Source of the DNA: Zelopaecilomyces penicillatus | Taxonomy: Eukaryota > Ascomycota > Sordariomycetes > Hypocreales > Pseudodiploosporaceae | Direction of reading: 5' to 3' | Length of the DNA stretch: 64,000 nt | Assembly: GCA_005765155.1 (NCBI GenBank) | Contig: VCCP01000004.1 | Span: forward strand, 1,240,001-1,304,000 | Part shown: positions 45,773-58,123 of the stretch, in pieces | Layout: each line of letters begins with the position of its first letter | Numbering within the stretch: position 1 is the first letter of the stretch | Position numbers and translations under genes: made by a program | Notes under the pieces: model-generated | Seen by the model: only the letters and a program-made list of their open reading frames with translations | The model's database searches: none | What the model was told of the DNA's origin: nothing

Positions 45773-47627
45773 ATGCCTACCGAGGAATCCAAACCGGTCG
45801 AGCCAATCGTCAATGAGGCGGATGCGAAGCTCAAGGAACAGCAACATGATGCAGCCGAGTCCGGAGGCGAGGACAATGAGCAGCCGCAGGAGAGCACCAC
45901 AGCTGCCGGCTCTGGCGGAAAGAAGAAGAAGTCAAAGAGAAAGAAGGCCAAGGAGGTGTTGACGGGTGGTGGCAAGTCGGAAAGTCAGGAGACAGAGCTG
46001 AAGAAGGCCCTCAACGGGCTCACGCCGCAGCAGCTCACGGAGCTCATGGCGCTCAACCCAGCACTGGCGCAAGAGGTAGCACAGGCAGCGGGCACCGAGA
46101 ACCCATCGCCAGAGCAAGCGGCAGAAATGCTGAAGAAACTGGACCTTCAGGACATAATGACGGGTCTGGCAGCTGGGGGTAAGAACGTCAAGGATATGGC
46201 CTCATACAAGTTCTGGCAGACGCAGCCCGTGCCGCGGTTTGGTGACGAGGACAAGGTGGTCGAGGAAGGACCCTTGAGAATCCAAAAGGTCGAGGATGTG
46301 TCCAAGGAGCCTGCACAGCTAGTCGAGGGCTTCGAGTGGGTGACTGTAGATCTTAAGAACGATGAGGAGATCAAGGAGGTCTATGAGCTGCTCAACGGGC
46401 ACTATGTCGAGGACGACGAGGCCATGTTTCGGTTCAACTATACCTCACCCATTCTGAGATGGTAAGTTGTGTTCATCCCCTTCCCTGCCTCACTGTCAAA
46501 GGCCAAGAATTCCAAAGACATCGCCGAATATCAAGGACTAACAATATAATAGGGCCATGATGCCCCCCGGATGGTCTCCCAAATACCACGTCGGCGTCCG
46601 CGCAACCCAATCCCGCAAACTCGTTGCCTTCATCTCCGCTATCCCTGTCCAGTTGCGCGTGCGAGAAAAGGTCATCACCTGCTCTGAAGTAAACTTCCTC
46701 TGCGTGCACAAGAAGCTTCGCGGCAAGCGGTTGGCACCCGTCCTCATCAAGGAAATCACACGTATCAGCAACCTCGATGGCACGTGGCAGGGCTTATACA
46801 CGGCCGGTGTCGTTCTGCCCAAGCCAGTCAGCACATGTAGATACTACCACCGTTCTATTAACTGGCAGAAGCTGTACGAGTGTGGCTTCACTCATCTGCC
46901 AAACGGTAGCAAGCCGCAGTTCCAGGTCCGCAAGTATGCGGTGCCTGATATGACGTCGACCAAGGGCCTGCGCGAGATGAAGGTGACGGATATCGACGCC
47001 GTCTTGGATCTGATGAAGCGTTACATGGCAAAGTTTGACATGGCGCCAGAGTTTTCCAAAGAGGAAGCGACTCACTGGTTCACTCCTGAGGTCGATCTGG
47101 GCAAGAACAACAAGGACAAGTTTGTCTGGTCTTATGTCGTGGAGGTAAGCATGGCCAGTTTTCATCTCATGATTTATTTATTTATTGATTCAGAATCACC
47201 AATTTGCTAACACAGACTGCGATTCCAGGTGGACAACAAAATTACAGACTTCTTCTCCTTCTACTGCGTCGAGTCATCTGCCATTGGCAACCCAAAACAC
47301 GACATCATCCGTGTCGCCTACCTCTTCTACTACGCCTCCGAGACGGCCCTCATCCAGCTGTTTGATAAGGCCGCCTGGAAGAAACGCATCAACGCCCTCG
47401 TAAACGACGCTCTCATTGAATCTAAGCGCGCCAAGTTTGACGTTTTCAACGCCCTGTCTCTAATGGATAACGGTCTTTTCCTGGAGCAGCAGAAGTTTGG
47501 CGCTGGTGATGGACAGCTGCATTACTATTTGTTTAACTATCGGGCGAACAATATCGCTGGTGGAGTGGACAAGAAGAACCAGCTTGATGAGGAAAATCTC
47601 AGTGGTATTGGTTTGGTCATGCTGTAA
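45773..47627 (+). CDS. NMT1: Glycylpeptide N-tetradecanoyltransferase (N-myristoyltransferase)
   Basis: Three exons, 45773-46461, 46553-47144 and 47229-47627, give 559 residues. An acidic/Lys-rich tail (GGKKKKSKRKKAKEV near 48-62) that favours ribosome association is followed by the catalytic GNAT-like double domain: YKFWQTQPVPRFGDE, FRFNYTSPILRWAMMPPGW, SEVNFLCVHKKLRGKRLAPVLI (acyl-CoA site, shown in part), TCRYYHRSINWQKLYECGF, and the C-terminus GIGLVML, whose terminal carboxylate is the catalytic base in this family. The enzyme transfers myristate from myristoyl-CoA to N-terminal Gly in the cytosol and is essential in fungi. About 100 residues longer at the N-terminus than yeast Nmt1. Confidence 0.98.
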
Positions 47628-47853
47628 GCAGTTGTGTGGTTATGAAGCTCTGAAGAACATATAAAATTCCTGCCCACTTCTCATATATACATCCCATTCG
47701 TGCGTTTCTCAATTGAAGAAGCTAGGACACAGGTGAGATGATGATTTGGCTAGGGGGCTCAGAGGGGAAACGTAACACAGGTAGGTCGCACAAGAATGCA
47801 TCTACCAATGAAATATTACTTCCAGACTTTCAGTACGCTTTGCAATGTCCCCC

Positions 47854-49010
47854 TTACAACTTCGCACATGCCACCAGACGCTCCTCTAGCAGATTGTTGA
47901 ACCACTTGGCTCTCTCCATCACAGGCGCGTGGCCCAAACCTTCCACGATCAACCCCACGCCCGGTTCAATCATCTTAATGAGCGACTCCCCATTCGACAC
48001 CGTAATCATCAAGTCCCTAGTCCCGTGCAGTACCAGGATGCGTTCCCGGCCAACCTTATCCGCCATGTCCCGCAGCTGCTCTGCCGACTTGTGATGCCAT
48101 CCGGCAGCCAAGATCTGACACACAAAGCCGCCCGTGTGGAAGAACCCAGGGGTGCGCCGCTTGGTCAGCTCCTGGGCCTGAAACCGCTGGAAGTTGTTGC
48201 TAAATAGCTGGTACTCTCCATCGGGCGATCCAACCGCAGGACCACACTTGGGTGTCGTCTTGGGTGAAGGTAAATCCTCTTCGTCAGGGGCTGAGAGCCA
48301 CTCGTCGACGAAGAGCTGGCGAGCTGTCTCAGAGATTGAAAGCTCCTGGGACTTGGGCAGTAGTAAGCCAAGACGATCAAGGACTCTAGTGTGCAGCGGC
48401 TTGCTGGTGCTCTCAAGGGCGGCAGAGGTGCAGATGAGAGAGAGGGAGCACAGCCGGGTCGGGATCGCGCAGGCAATCTCCTGGGCAATCATGCCGCCGA
48501 GAGAGATACCGATGACGTTAATCTCACGCTTGGCGGTCCAGCCAACGTGGTCAAGAACCTCAATGACATCGCGGGCCATCTCGCTGGTTGAGTAGCGGGC
48601 CAGGGGCTTGTCACTACCGCCTATGCCACGGTTGTCCAGGATGAGGACCGAGTACTGGTCTCGGCGGTCGTGGCCAAAGTATCTGGTCTGTCTTTGCCAT
48701 GAAGTCTTGAGTCCAGCAAGGCCCATGACGAGCTAATCATGTTTTTAACACTCACATGTCAGCGACTCTGAAACATAACCTTTTAGAAACCCATGTCCGA
48801 AATAGAAGGTCAAGAGGCAAACCATAAAAGAAAAGGAGAGCAAGTCCATACCACCAACTTGGTCGGGCCAACCCCATGAATCTCCCAGGCAATGTTGAAC
48901 GGCCCTCCACGGCCCTCAGCTACCGGCGCCTTGCCGCTCTGATCAGCTTCCAGCGCCCATATCGACGATGGGTACGCCGGGTGCGCGACGGTCTCTTCAA
49001 CAGATGGCAA
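47854..49010 (-). CDS. Alpha/beta-hydrolase with C-terminal peroxisomal signal; 5' end unresolved
   Basis: Two exons are supported: 48852-~49010 and 47854-48732. The catalytic Ser is in GISLGG, the acid in LHGTRDLMI and the His in GLGHAP; MGLAGLKTSWQRQ and LDNRGIGGSDKPLARYST are typical of fungal relatives. The protein ends in AKL, a match to the PTS1 consensus, so a peroxisomal lipase or thioesterase-like role (compare yeast Lpx1) is likely but the substrate is unknown. The reading frame continues upstream of 49010 (FRPFNLPSVEETVAHP) to a stop near 49060 without an ATG, so the true start is in an upstream exon I could not place; the 49010 end is only a boundary. The gene is tail-to-tail with NMT, 226 bases apart. 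Confidence 0.8.
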
Positions 49011-49954
49011 GTTAAACGGCCTAAACTCTTGATTGTCAGAAAGACTTTTGTCTCAGTACAGAAAAGAATGAGAGAAAGCTGAGGTTTGGGGAGAAAGCAG
49101 AAGGGGGGGAGGGTCGGGTTTGCGCGGGGTTGCATGTATGAGAGCCTCTCAAACAAACAAGCAACAATCAAAACGGAAGAGAGGTACAAGGAATTTAGAT
49201 GAGAAGGTCCATTATTTGACAGCCTCTCTAGATTCTTACATTACGATGCTAGTTTTTCACAGAAAGACACCGTTTTCTTGCACACGGTCAACCGAGACAC
49301 TAAAATCAAACCGGAAGGGTTGTCGCTTGCGGTAGATTCACAGGTAAAAACGAAATTCGCAGAGTGGAGAGGAGAAGGTAGAGGGGCACTGCTTTTCACA
49401 GGCGAGATGTAGTCAGAACAAAGGTGGGAGATGTTTATGCTTCTCTGTTTTTTGGGGGGGTTCTTTTGGAATGAGTAGGAGGTATAGAAGCTTGAGGTTG
49501 TGGTGGTGGTGTGTGGAGGGGAGCGCATCCGAGGCACAGCGAAAGGGAGTGACGTTTGCTTTCAGGTGCGCGCGACTCCCCACCACCAAACAATAGCACA
49601 CGCACACACACATACACTGACGACTGTTGCAGGACTGTCACTTAGGACTACGTAACTGCTCTTCATGACTGGCAAATTTGGTCATGGCTGGTAGATTTCT
49701 TTTCGTCTGCTATAACCGCGTGTGCGTCATGCCTTGCGTACACCTGTTTTTACATCGTTTTTAACTCCTCCCATAGCATAACCATTATAGAGTTGCCATG
49801 TATTTCTGTAAATTTCGTGAAGCTTGCAGCCATAGGACGTTCCCACAAGATACAGCTACGTAGCTGCTCGCATGCAACGGTACTCATTGCCCAATATTTT
49901 GCAAAACCAATAGGTCTTGTAATCTCTTTAGAAGCCTCCCATCCACCCTTCCCT
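49011..49954. other. Intergenic region upstream of the PTS1 hydrolase
   Basis: About 940 bases. It should hold the missing first exon and promoter of the hydrolase and the 3' flank of SWP1. A short (CA)n lies at 49598-49612. A 98-codon minus frame at 49241-49537 starts with ATG but does not splice in frame to the hydrolase in any way I found. Confidence 0.45.
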
Positions 49955-51078
49955 TCACCTCTCTCCGGCTAGACGACGGCGCTGCACCTCGCCCAAGGCC
50001 TTGGTCCCGCTGAAAAAGGCTGCAACTGCAACGGCCGTCATCACTGGCAATGTCTGGAACAGGTTCCAGCTAGTGTAGTATAGGAAGAAAACGCCCTCCA
50101 TGGCAACGATTGACCCAAAGAAAACGGCGTGTGAGATCGGTGCGGCTCCCAGAGCTTTCTGGGCGTGTGCCACATTGGCACCCATCGTAAGCCACTAAGT
50201 TGAGTTAGCATTCCTGGATTGGCTACCAAAGGACTCGGCAACATATGGGGAGGGAGGAAGGAAGGAGGGTCCTACCCCGATAAACAAGCAAGGCACAGTT
50301 GCCAGTACAGCCAGCGCAAATACGATGGAGATGATCTTGGGCGGGTTCTTGGGGTCTGCACGGAAGATATGGTGGATCTCAGCTAGCTTGCCATATCGCA
50401 GCGGTGCCTCGTAGCTTGGGCTAGCCTGGTTGACGTTTGGTTTGATGACAATGTCGAAAACGGGTGTTACTGATCCCGTGGTAGATCCAAACGATCCCAG
50501 AACGAGGCTGGCCTTGAGGGGCGACTGTGAGAGAAGCAGCTGGACAGGGAGGTCTTTCTGGCTCTGTCGTTGATGTTAGCTATGATTTCGCAAGGACATT
50601 TGGAACTGGACCAACGCACAATATCGACGGTGCCCTTTCCGGACTCCTTGATGGTCAGAGGGAACGGCGCTTCCAGGCCAGTCGACTCCTTGACGATCAG
50701 AAACGCTTGATGAGGGCGCTTTGCCTTGGCGCCATCCTTTGTCGTCAGCGACACCCTAATCGTATCTTGGAAACCCAGTGTAACAATCTTCTTCACTTTC
50801 TCGGTGCCAGTAAACCTGTAGCCAATTCAATGTCAGTATTCCAAGTAAAAGACAAGGTGGTCTCAGCGCAAAAGGAAATAAGAAAAATAATGCGCAAAGT
50901 TTCCAAGTTCCCCCCCTCATGAGCGATTGAACGAATGAATGCGTAGAGCTTACTTCTCGGCCGAGCCACCGCTGACCTTGGACCTCACAGTCACTGTTCC
51001 TTCTGAAAACCCCCATGATGATGCGGCATTAGCAGCGCCTGCCAGGGCGACCAGCGTCGAAGCTATCAGGAAGCGCAT
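49955..51078 (-). CDS. SWP1: Oligosaccharyltransferase subunit Swp1/ribophorin II
   Basis: Four exons, 50954-51078, 50620-50815, 50276-50563 and 49955-50194, give 282 residues. A signal peptide (RFLIASTLVALAGAANA) is followed by a luminal beta-rich domain (GFQDTIRVSLTTKDG, PHQAFLIVK) and three membrane helices at the C-terminus (IISIVFALAVLATVPCLFIGW; AVFFGSIVAMEGVFFLYY; LPVMTAVAVAAFFSGT), the ribophorin II layout. Before the first helix comes the conserved KLAEIHHIFRADPKNPPK. The protein is a structural subunit of the ER oligosaccharyltransferase, which N-glycosylates secretory proteins such as the subtilisin and glutaminyl cyclase nearby. Confidence 0.94.
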
Positions 51079-51607
51079 TGCGGGGGACGGCGTTGGGGCG
51101 GTCGTTTTGCGTGTGGATTGCGAGAAGAGGCGAAGCTAAGAAGTGGCCAGCTTGGAGAGCTTGCTTTCCTAGAGGTTACGTGGTTGTATCAAATGTCCTT
51201 TGGAGCATGGCTGGTGGGGCAGTCTGATTGGCTGTGGGATAGCGGCTTTAAGCAGTGTGCAAGTACACTGAGCTGCACTGTGGTGTTTTTCAATTCTCCA
51301 AGTTTCCCATTGACGGGATTTATACAAAAATCTCAGGATGAGTATTGAATAGGGCTATTTGTCTAATGTGAAATCTCCTTCTGGCTCACAGTCGAAACTG
51401 AAAAATGCGGAAACCCTGTGATGAGCCCCAAGTCCTGAACTGAGACCTACAGTTTCTTAAGCCATACAGCTCCATCTATTACGGGAACAATATACGTGAG
51501 TGTACGAACAACTGTAAGTGAAATCGAAACTATAATGTGCACGTTTTATATCCTCTCCGGTATTCATCAAGCGCCTAGATGTACCATGATCCAAGACAAA
51601 TCACGCC
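51079..51607. other. Intergenic region between SWP1 and the glutaminyl cyclase gene
   Basis: About 530 bases: SWP1 promoter and 3' flank of the next minus-strand gene. Nothing else seen. Confidence 0.5.
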
Positions 51608-52844
51608 CTATAACTCAGTCCGACTACTCGTCGAGCTACACTCTTCGCCTCTCTTTGCAACCCCAGCAACACCCTTCTTCGGGAAATGCCCCGTCAACCC
51701 CATCCACTCAGCCGTAAAAGCAGTAACAATCCTCGCCCAGTCCCTCACGGTCGGCAAGTCCAGATGCTCGCCATCATCTTCCATCTGGTGCCACACATTC
51801 GGGAACGGCGATGGGATCATGTGTAAAATATCCACGCCACGCCGCATGAACGGGACGTGATCATCCTCAATGTACCCACGGCTAAATGTGCTCGATTTCT
51901 TATCCATGTCTGGCAAAAAGGGGGCAGCAGGATTGGCCTCGAGGATGCCAAGATCGCGCATGCGCTTCTCCAGCTTAGCCATGTTGCGATAGGCCCAGTG
52001 CGTAGTCAGGAAGTAGGATGGCACAGTTGGCATTGCCGAGCCAAGGAGGTCCAGCAGGACAAAAAGACTAATGGAATGGAGTGGTGTTTTGAAATTCGAC
52101 ATGGACGGATGATATTGCGACTCCCAGTCTTCAGCCAGCGCCCTAAAACTCCCCTCGTTAGCGATCCAAAGACAGAAATTGGCATACAAAACACAAAGCC
52201 CCAATCAAAACATACCTTGCTCCGTAGAGAGAGTCGGTCTCGCTCCACTGCACAAATGCTTCCTCTCCATCCAGCAGCAGGATCTGCACTCCAACCCCAG
52301 CTTCCAGACCATCAAGGCCTTCTCCCGTCTTCGCCATGATTTCCCACCTCGCCTTGAGAGCCTCCTCGATGCTCCGGGCCACATGTAGCAACATCGCACA
52401 TGGTGCCGCGCTGTCTATAGCACCAATGAACCCGGTCGGCGTCAACTTGCTGTCGTAGTGCGCCACCAGCGTCAACCTCGCGACATCGCCCACCTGTGAT
52501 CCCGGAGGATCGCGGCGAAATATCAGGTTGACAAACGGTATGTCCTTGTCCCCGGTCGCGGGCGTCTTGCCTGTCGAATTATGCCATAGCAACTGCCACT
52601 CTGGCAAGTTGCTCTGGAAGAAATCGACAAAATGCTGCTGAGTCTTGAGCGACCCTTCGCTGCCCGGCACTCGAGGTATTAAAATCGGGGCGAGTAGCTT
52701 GCCATTGTGAATGTCGAAGTCATCGCCCGGTGAGGGGATGTTGCGCAGGTCGTCGTCCGTTAGAGTCGACAACGCGGCTGTAGAGCGCAAGAGGGAGAAG
52801 AGGCCGAGGAGTAAGGAAGGCAGAAGAAGGCGAAACGGGGCCAT
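51608..52844 (-). CDS. Secreted glutaminyl-peptide cyclotransferase (M28 family)
   Basis: Two exons, 52216-52844 and 51608-52142, give 387 residues. A signal peptide covers residues 1-24. The M28-like zinc site has the QC pattern: Asp144 (GAIDSAAPCAM), Glu194/Glu195 (LLLDGEEAF; general acid/base then zinc ligand) and the later His in EDDHVPFMRRGV followed by HMIPSPFPNVWHQMEDD, all very close to the human enzyme. HYDSK near 129 replaces the aminopeptidase zinc ligand, as in true QCs. The enzyme turns N-terminal Gln or Glu into pyroglutamate in the secretory pathway. One zinc ion rather than two is expected. Confidence 0.95.
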
Positions 52845-53507
52845 TCTTGCAGGTTAATAATCTCAGAGCGCAATGGGCATTACATCTGCCCAGTACCAGC
52901 GGGCAGAGAATGCAAAAATTATGGCCACTTTGTCAAATGCATCAATGTCACTGATTGTCTAGCGACTGGCCTGGCATGAGTCGGATAGTGGGCGAGTGGG
53001 TGGGGGGCAGCCATAGCCATGTGGCGTTCAAAGTTGGGGCAGAGCTGCAAGGGACGAGTAAGGCACACATGCCACACTGGTCTTTGTCATCATACGATAT
53101 TATGAAGAGTATGGAGAGTAAGCTCAAATATGCATTAACAGGCCTCTATGTATTCAATTGATATCAAATTAGATAATTCATCAATTGTCCCATGGTGATC
53201 CATCATCGGGCAGCTCCGGGCGCCGGACGAATACAACCACAGGACCTGCTAAACATCCCATTCCTCATGTAACGGCCTCCAGGTTTGTCGACCGGCCGAT
53301 CCCTTTTACTTCAAAGTCGCCCCTGACTTGGCTCGAATTCTAAAAGATGAAATAATGCCCTGTTTTATGATCATTGTGTTGAAACAAACCATCCCTCAAG
53401 GGGAGGAACATCGTCATTCAATGCTGGCGCAAGATGCACAGAAGCACAACAAAGAAAAACAATCCGACATCCTCAGACTAGTCGGTTTCTTCATTATATG
53501 GCATCGT
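52845..53507. other. Intergenic region between the glutaminyl cyclase and EPT1-like genes
   Basis: About 660 bases: cyclase promoter and 3' flank of the phosphotransferase. A long plus frame at 53328-54317 is antisense to the phosphotransferase and is not a gene. Confidence 0.5.
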
Positions 53508-55211
53508 CTAGTGCTGCTTGGTGGCATCCCGAGCTTGCTTGAGCGCAATCTGCTTATCCTTCGGAATAGTCAGAGCGTTGATGCCAAGGAAGTTGCAGAT
53601 GCTAGTGATGACCAGATGTGCCCAATGGAAGTAGACAACCATGGCAAAGAGGAAATAGGCCACCAGATAATAAAGCTCCAGTGTGGCGCTGATCGGGGGA
53701 AGCCCGAGGAGTGGCAAGTTTCCAATAATCGAACCGCCAACCAGTGGGGTCAACATGACCGTCCAGAATGGGAAGGGCTGATGCGTCAAATGGGCCAGAA
53801 TCATCTTAGTCGTCATGCGACCAAAAACAAAGGACATGGTCAGGCAGAAGAGGACGAGGTGGTTCTCCTTCATCAAAGTGCTGTGTGGCGAGAAAACCCA
53901 GGCACCAGTGCAGATAGTGAAGACGGCCATGGGCGTCAGCTCGAGGAACACAGGGAGGACTGGCAGGTTGTTCTTCTGGCGGGCGCGAACAACGTTGTAG
54001 ATGCAAAAGGGGATGTGTGTCACAGTGAGGAGGAAAACGAGGAGGCCAATCCAGATATCTCGGAGAGAGACTTCGCCAATAAGATGGGCGATGCTCTCCA
54101 GATGGTTTCCCCAGATGTGCGCAATCGGTTTCGTCCAGACCTCCGGGCCACAGATGCCAGATACAATCATGATGCCGCAGGCCAGCAACAAGCCCTCCGT
54201 TGGGCCATTGATGTAACCAAGGTAGAGCGTGTGTGTGTGATATGTCTCCCACGTGGAGAACCACATTGGCAAACAAGGGCACAGCGCCGTGAAAACACCA
54301 GAAGGTGTAGTTCCTAGGCCCATCGCGGCTGTCTCGAGCAGACTAGCCAGAGTACAGTTGAGTGAATCGATTCCGTGGTCAAAGAGTTCGCCCAGGCCGC
54401 TGGATGTTCCCGTTCTCCTGGCTTGTTTCCCATCCACGTTATCCATCGTTTGATACATGAACAGACCGAATGCGAAACTGAAGTAGAGCCAAGATGGTCC
54501 CTGAATGTCAAATCGTTAGCGTTCATCCAAATTCCTACGACACAGTTTCGAGATGCAAGTGCGCTATTGACTTACCGGCCCCACCAGATCTGGCATGAAT
54601 ATAACCATCAGTGCGACATTCACCAGAATGAAGCAAAACCCTAGCAGGGTAACCATGTTTGGTGCCATCCATAGCGGCAAGATTTCAACAAAGGCATTCC
54701 ACTGTAATAGACGGCTGGTTAGCTTTTTAGCTCCCAATGACCCTTAAACACACGCGCAGTTTCCTTGAGCCACCAGCTCTGCTCCCGTTACCGTCGCTGC
54801 CGCTGCTTGTACTACTCCCAGTGCTGCGAGCAACGCGGAGCGAGGACACGGCCTCAAGGAACGGGCTGGTTGGAGGAGGCATACCCAGGGGCCCAGAATG
54901 TACTTCGAAACGGGGGACTTGTCGACAGCAGAGTACTTGTACGTCTTGAGATGAATCAGCGCATCATCGGAGATGCATTCGGCCACGGCTTTCTCTAAAA
55001 GGAACGAAAGGGCGAGTCAGCTGCCACTATCCGAAAGAGCTTGGTGATATTGCGGTAAAGGGGGGGAGCCAAATCCCCTTGGTGCCGTGGGGTCGTCCGC
55101 TTCCTTTGGGTCCTTCTATCATGACTTACTGGTGTTTGGAGCCATGGGGGTGCTGCTTTCACCTCCTTCTGAGGTGTCGCGACTGAAGAGCGGCAGCGTG
55201 CTGTCAGACAT
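53508..55211 (-). CDS. EPT1: CDP-ethanolamine/CDP-choline:diacylglycerol phosphotransferase
   Basis: Four exons, 55130-55211, 54885-54994, 54576-54701 and 53508-54500, give 436 residues. The CDP-alcohol phosphatidyltransferase motif is complete: D126-x2-D129-G-x2-A-R then G and D147-x3-D151 (MDNVDGKQARRTG, LGELFDHGID). It is preceded by HLKTYKYSAVDKSP and WWNAFVEILPLWMAPNMVTL as in yeast Ept1/Cpt1. About ten membrane segments follow. The enzyme makes phosphatidylethanolamine and/or phosphatidylcholine from diacylglycerol in the ER/Golgi (Kennedy pathway). Ept1 and Cpt1 cannot be separated by eye; the symbol is the best guess. Confidence 0.94.
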
Positions 55212-56859
55212 GATGGAAAAGGGGGGGGAGGGGACAGCACACTAAGATGCGGGCCAAGAGGATTATAAAGAAAGGAAGGTGAGGCGGGACTGTTTGGGTC
55301 TGTCCACAGGGTCTTTTCCCGTGCACGAGACGGAACTTGAAGTGGATTTGTATAGCACAGAAAGAGGCCGAAATCGTTGAGAAGCGTGCATGAATTGATC
55401 GTGCGAGCCACCCCCTGCAAACAAGCCTTGGAGCCTCGGAATGCCCAAGGTGCCTGGAGCCCCTGAGAAAAGGCCCAAATCACAGGCACCCAGCAGCCTG
55501 CGGCCACCTAGGGCAAGCCTCACGTAATATCCCGCCTGTAATTGCCAGTACCCTTCTTGCATCACAGGTACTTACCTGCCTGTAACCGCGACGGACTTCT
55601 CCAGCACGTGAAGGCCGAATTCGTTGGCCAGCCTAATTAATGGCATGGCTCGATTTAGCATTGACGGGCATTAAGTTTTCTGTATTTTCCTTGGCACGCT
55701 GCACACAGAAAGCCCGCAGGCGATACCACCTTTTGGTTTCCACCGGGTCTAGCTTCCTTCTATTTTGTTTTATTTTAGTCACATCTTCATCATTCTTTTT
55801 TTTTTTCAGTAGTCTGACAGATGTCAGGACGACTGACGTTGCAAGCTTAGTGGAAAGCAACAGTACATGATGGATGCATTAGGCGACCAGATTTGGGGGT
55901 CTCGTGCTCCACGAATAACCCCTCCAAGAGTGTGTCCCATGAGCATGGGAATCTGCATGCACAAGTGTAGATCGATTTGGCTCGCGTAGATACAGACGCC
56001 ATCTCCATCGTCTACCTAGTAATAATCATCAACAGTGAACGAGAGCATCTGCTGATCAGTCTTGCGTCACGTCATGTCATGTGTCAAAAACGAGCCTAGC
56101 CTACCTAAGCTCCAGAGAGGAGAATGGACCCTGATCTTGATGAAGGTTGTGGGTTTGATGATCGGGTTCGGTTGGCAAAGCTCCGTGGGTCCCCTCTCAG
56201 CAAATCACAAACGGAGAATATAGGAGCGGCGATTGATCTGATTATGCGCTAAGGCGTTGGGAAACCCCAACCCAACTACCAACCAGCACATGTCATTTAT
56301 TTCCGAAGATCGTACTCGTACTTTGCGAAACGGGATGGAGGGAGAGCCAACTTGAACGTTTGCACCTAGTGGTAGAAACTCGTGTATCTATCTACGACGT
56401 GTTCATGACGCGTGTCCATGATCAACAAGTTCTAGCACATGAGATTGAATTCTTTTTTAAGACACACCCGGAGAAATGTGAGAATAGGCTCGGGTCAGGG
56501 CTCGCAAGACAGATTAGGACTTGATGGTGGCGTTTGATGTGCTCACCATGGCTCCCTCCTCGAGATGGCAGGGTCAAAAAACAAAGCCAGTTAGTTACAT
56601 GTACAACTTTGGGGGAAATGATAATTGATATTTCCAAATCACAAATGGCACGGTATGGCAGAGAAAGCATTGTTTTCGTGAGACTGAACAATAATGACAT
56701 CAATAGAAATGTGGACAACGCAGCTTAGACGAAATGAATGCAGTTCCGTGTGACGCTTCCATTACCCAACCAAATTACTTAAAATTATAGGCTTCCTTTT
56801 TCAAACCGCCTTAGTAGAAAACACTCCATATACCGGCTCACAAATTACTTTGTTCCCTC
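55212..56859. other. Intergenic region upstream of EPT1-like gene
   Basis: 1.65 kb: promoter of the phosphotransferase and 3' flank of the GPI-anchored protein gene. A minus frame at 54995-55507 overlaps exon 1 in another frame and is not coding. Nothing else seen. Confidence 0.5.
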
Positions 56860-57559
56860 TTATAGCATCGCAAAGCCAACGAACATGCTGCCCAACACAA
56901 CAGCGAGTCCGTATGTCCGTCCAACATCCAACATGGCAGGAGCGGCGTTGTCCTTGTCCTTCTTGCTCTTGGACTTGCCACCAGGAGTGTCGGTGTAAAG
57001 GGCATCCTCGTTGGTCTCGGTGGCAGATGGTGAAGAAGCAGTGGTAGTAGAGTTGTATCGCTTAGGGGCAGAGGCACCGCAAGGGTTGTTCTCACGGCAA
57101 TCGTTGGAGCACTCATTGTTGATACCACAGGCCTTGACACACTGATTGCCAAACTCCTGGCAGATGAAGTACGGCATGGTTAGGGTGTACTCGGAAATGT
57201 TGGGCTGCTTGTTGTTTCCACAGAGGCATCCATATTGCAAGGTTTTCTGAGATCAATAGTTAGAATATGTGCTGTAGCGCTAGCAGAAGGTGAAGGAATA
57301 AAACATACGGGATTGCAATCGTTGATAAGGGTGGTTCGCGGCGCCTCCTGCTGGCAGATCAAGGGGCAAGTGGACTTCTCGCTGTCACACCAAGCCTCTT
57401 TACTATTTGTCAGTATAAAATGTTGAGAATTACAGGTTACTGTGTATGCTCACGTCTCAGGCCCAGAGGAACGGTGTTCGGGTCGATTTGGTAATCAGCC
57501 CGTGCAATAGTGACGAAAGCGGCGGCAACAGCCAGAACAGCAGATTTCAAGGTGAACAT
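56860..57559 (-). CDS. Predicted GPI-anchored cysteine-rich protein (DUF7707-like)
   Basis: Three exons, 57454-57559, 57309-57397 and 56860-57246, give 193 residues. A signal peptide (residues 1-21) is followed by YQIDPNTVPLGLRQAWCDSEKS (in part), CPLICQQ, DCNPKTLQYGCLCGNN, SEYTLTMPYFICQEFGNQCVKAC and NECSNDC: a regular set of ten or more cysteines resembling a fungal cell-surface domain. A Ser/Thr linker and a hydrophobic tail (LAVVLGSMFVGFAML) after a charged KSKKDKDNAAP suggest GPI attachment. Intron 1 uses the acceptor AAAG, chosen because it gives the conserved RQAWC; the upstream TAG acceptor breaks the frame. Function unknown; cell wall or surface location is inferred. Confidence 0.82.
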
Positions 57560-57853
57560 CGTGACCAGGTTTGTGGGTGGGTTGATGGAGAAGAATTAAA
57601 ACACGCGTCGAGAATAATCGATAGATCGTGTCGGAGATGAGTGGTGAAAAGAATTATGAACTAAAAGCCAAGGTAGAGAGCGTTAGCAAGAACACGAAAA
57701 ATCAAGACCAGTTGGTTTCTCGACAATGGAGGCAGGATGTCCAGAAGATGACCAGATAGCTCTTGTGAAAACAACTCAACAAATGCACTCACGTATTAAA
57801 CAGAACTGGAAACAAACAACAGAATTTTGCAGGCAAATCGACACAGCAGGCAA

Positions 57854-57855
<2 letters not shown>

Positions 57856-57891
<36 letters not shown>
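57856..57891 (+). repeat. (GA)n microsatellite
   Basis: About 18 GA units on the plus strand, about 300 bases upstream of the minus-strand GPI-anchored protein gene. Confidence 0.95.
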
Positions 57892-57895
<4 letters not shown>

Positions 57896-58123
57896 CGAAT
57901 GTGAGGAAAGCGAATGGAGAGGAGCCGAGGAATTATCAACGAGAGAAATGTGTCGACGAGCGAGCGAGTGTAGGAGAGACAAGGTCGAGGTTCAGGGGAC
58001 GCGGCCTGGTGGTGGATGTTTTATTATGGCTGTTGGCAAGCGGAGTGCCTGCGGAGCTCCGGCAGAGACACACACCCCAAGCAAGCCAAGCACAGGCGGG
58101 AGTCGAGGCTTGCGTCTGAAACC

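Noticed and set aside
53328..54317. 329-codon plus-strand frame
   Set aside because: It is antisense to the phosphotransferase exon 4, whose protein has clear CDP-alcohol transferase motifs; this frame has none.
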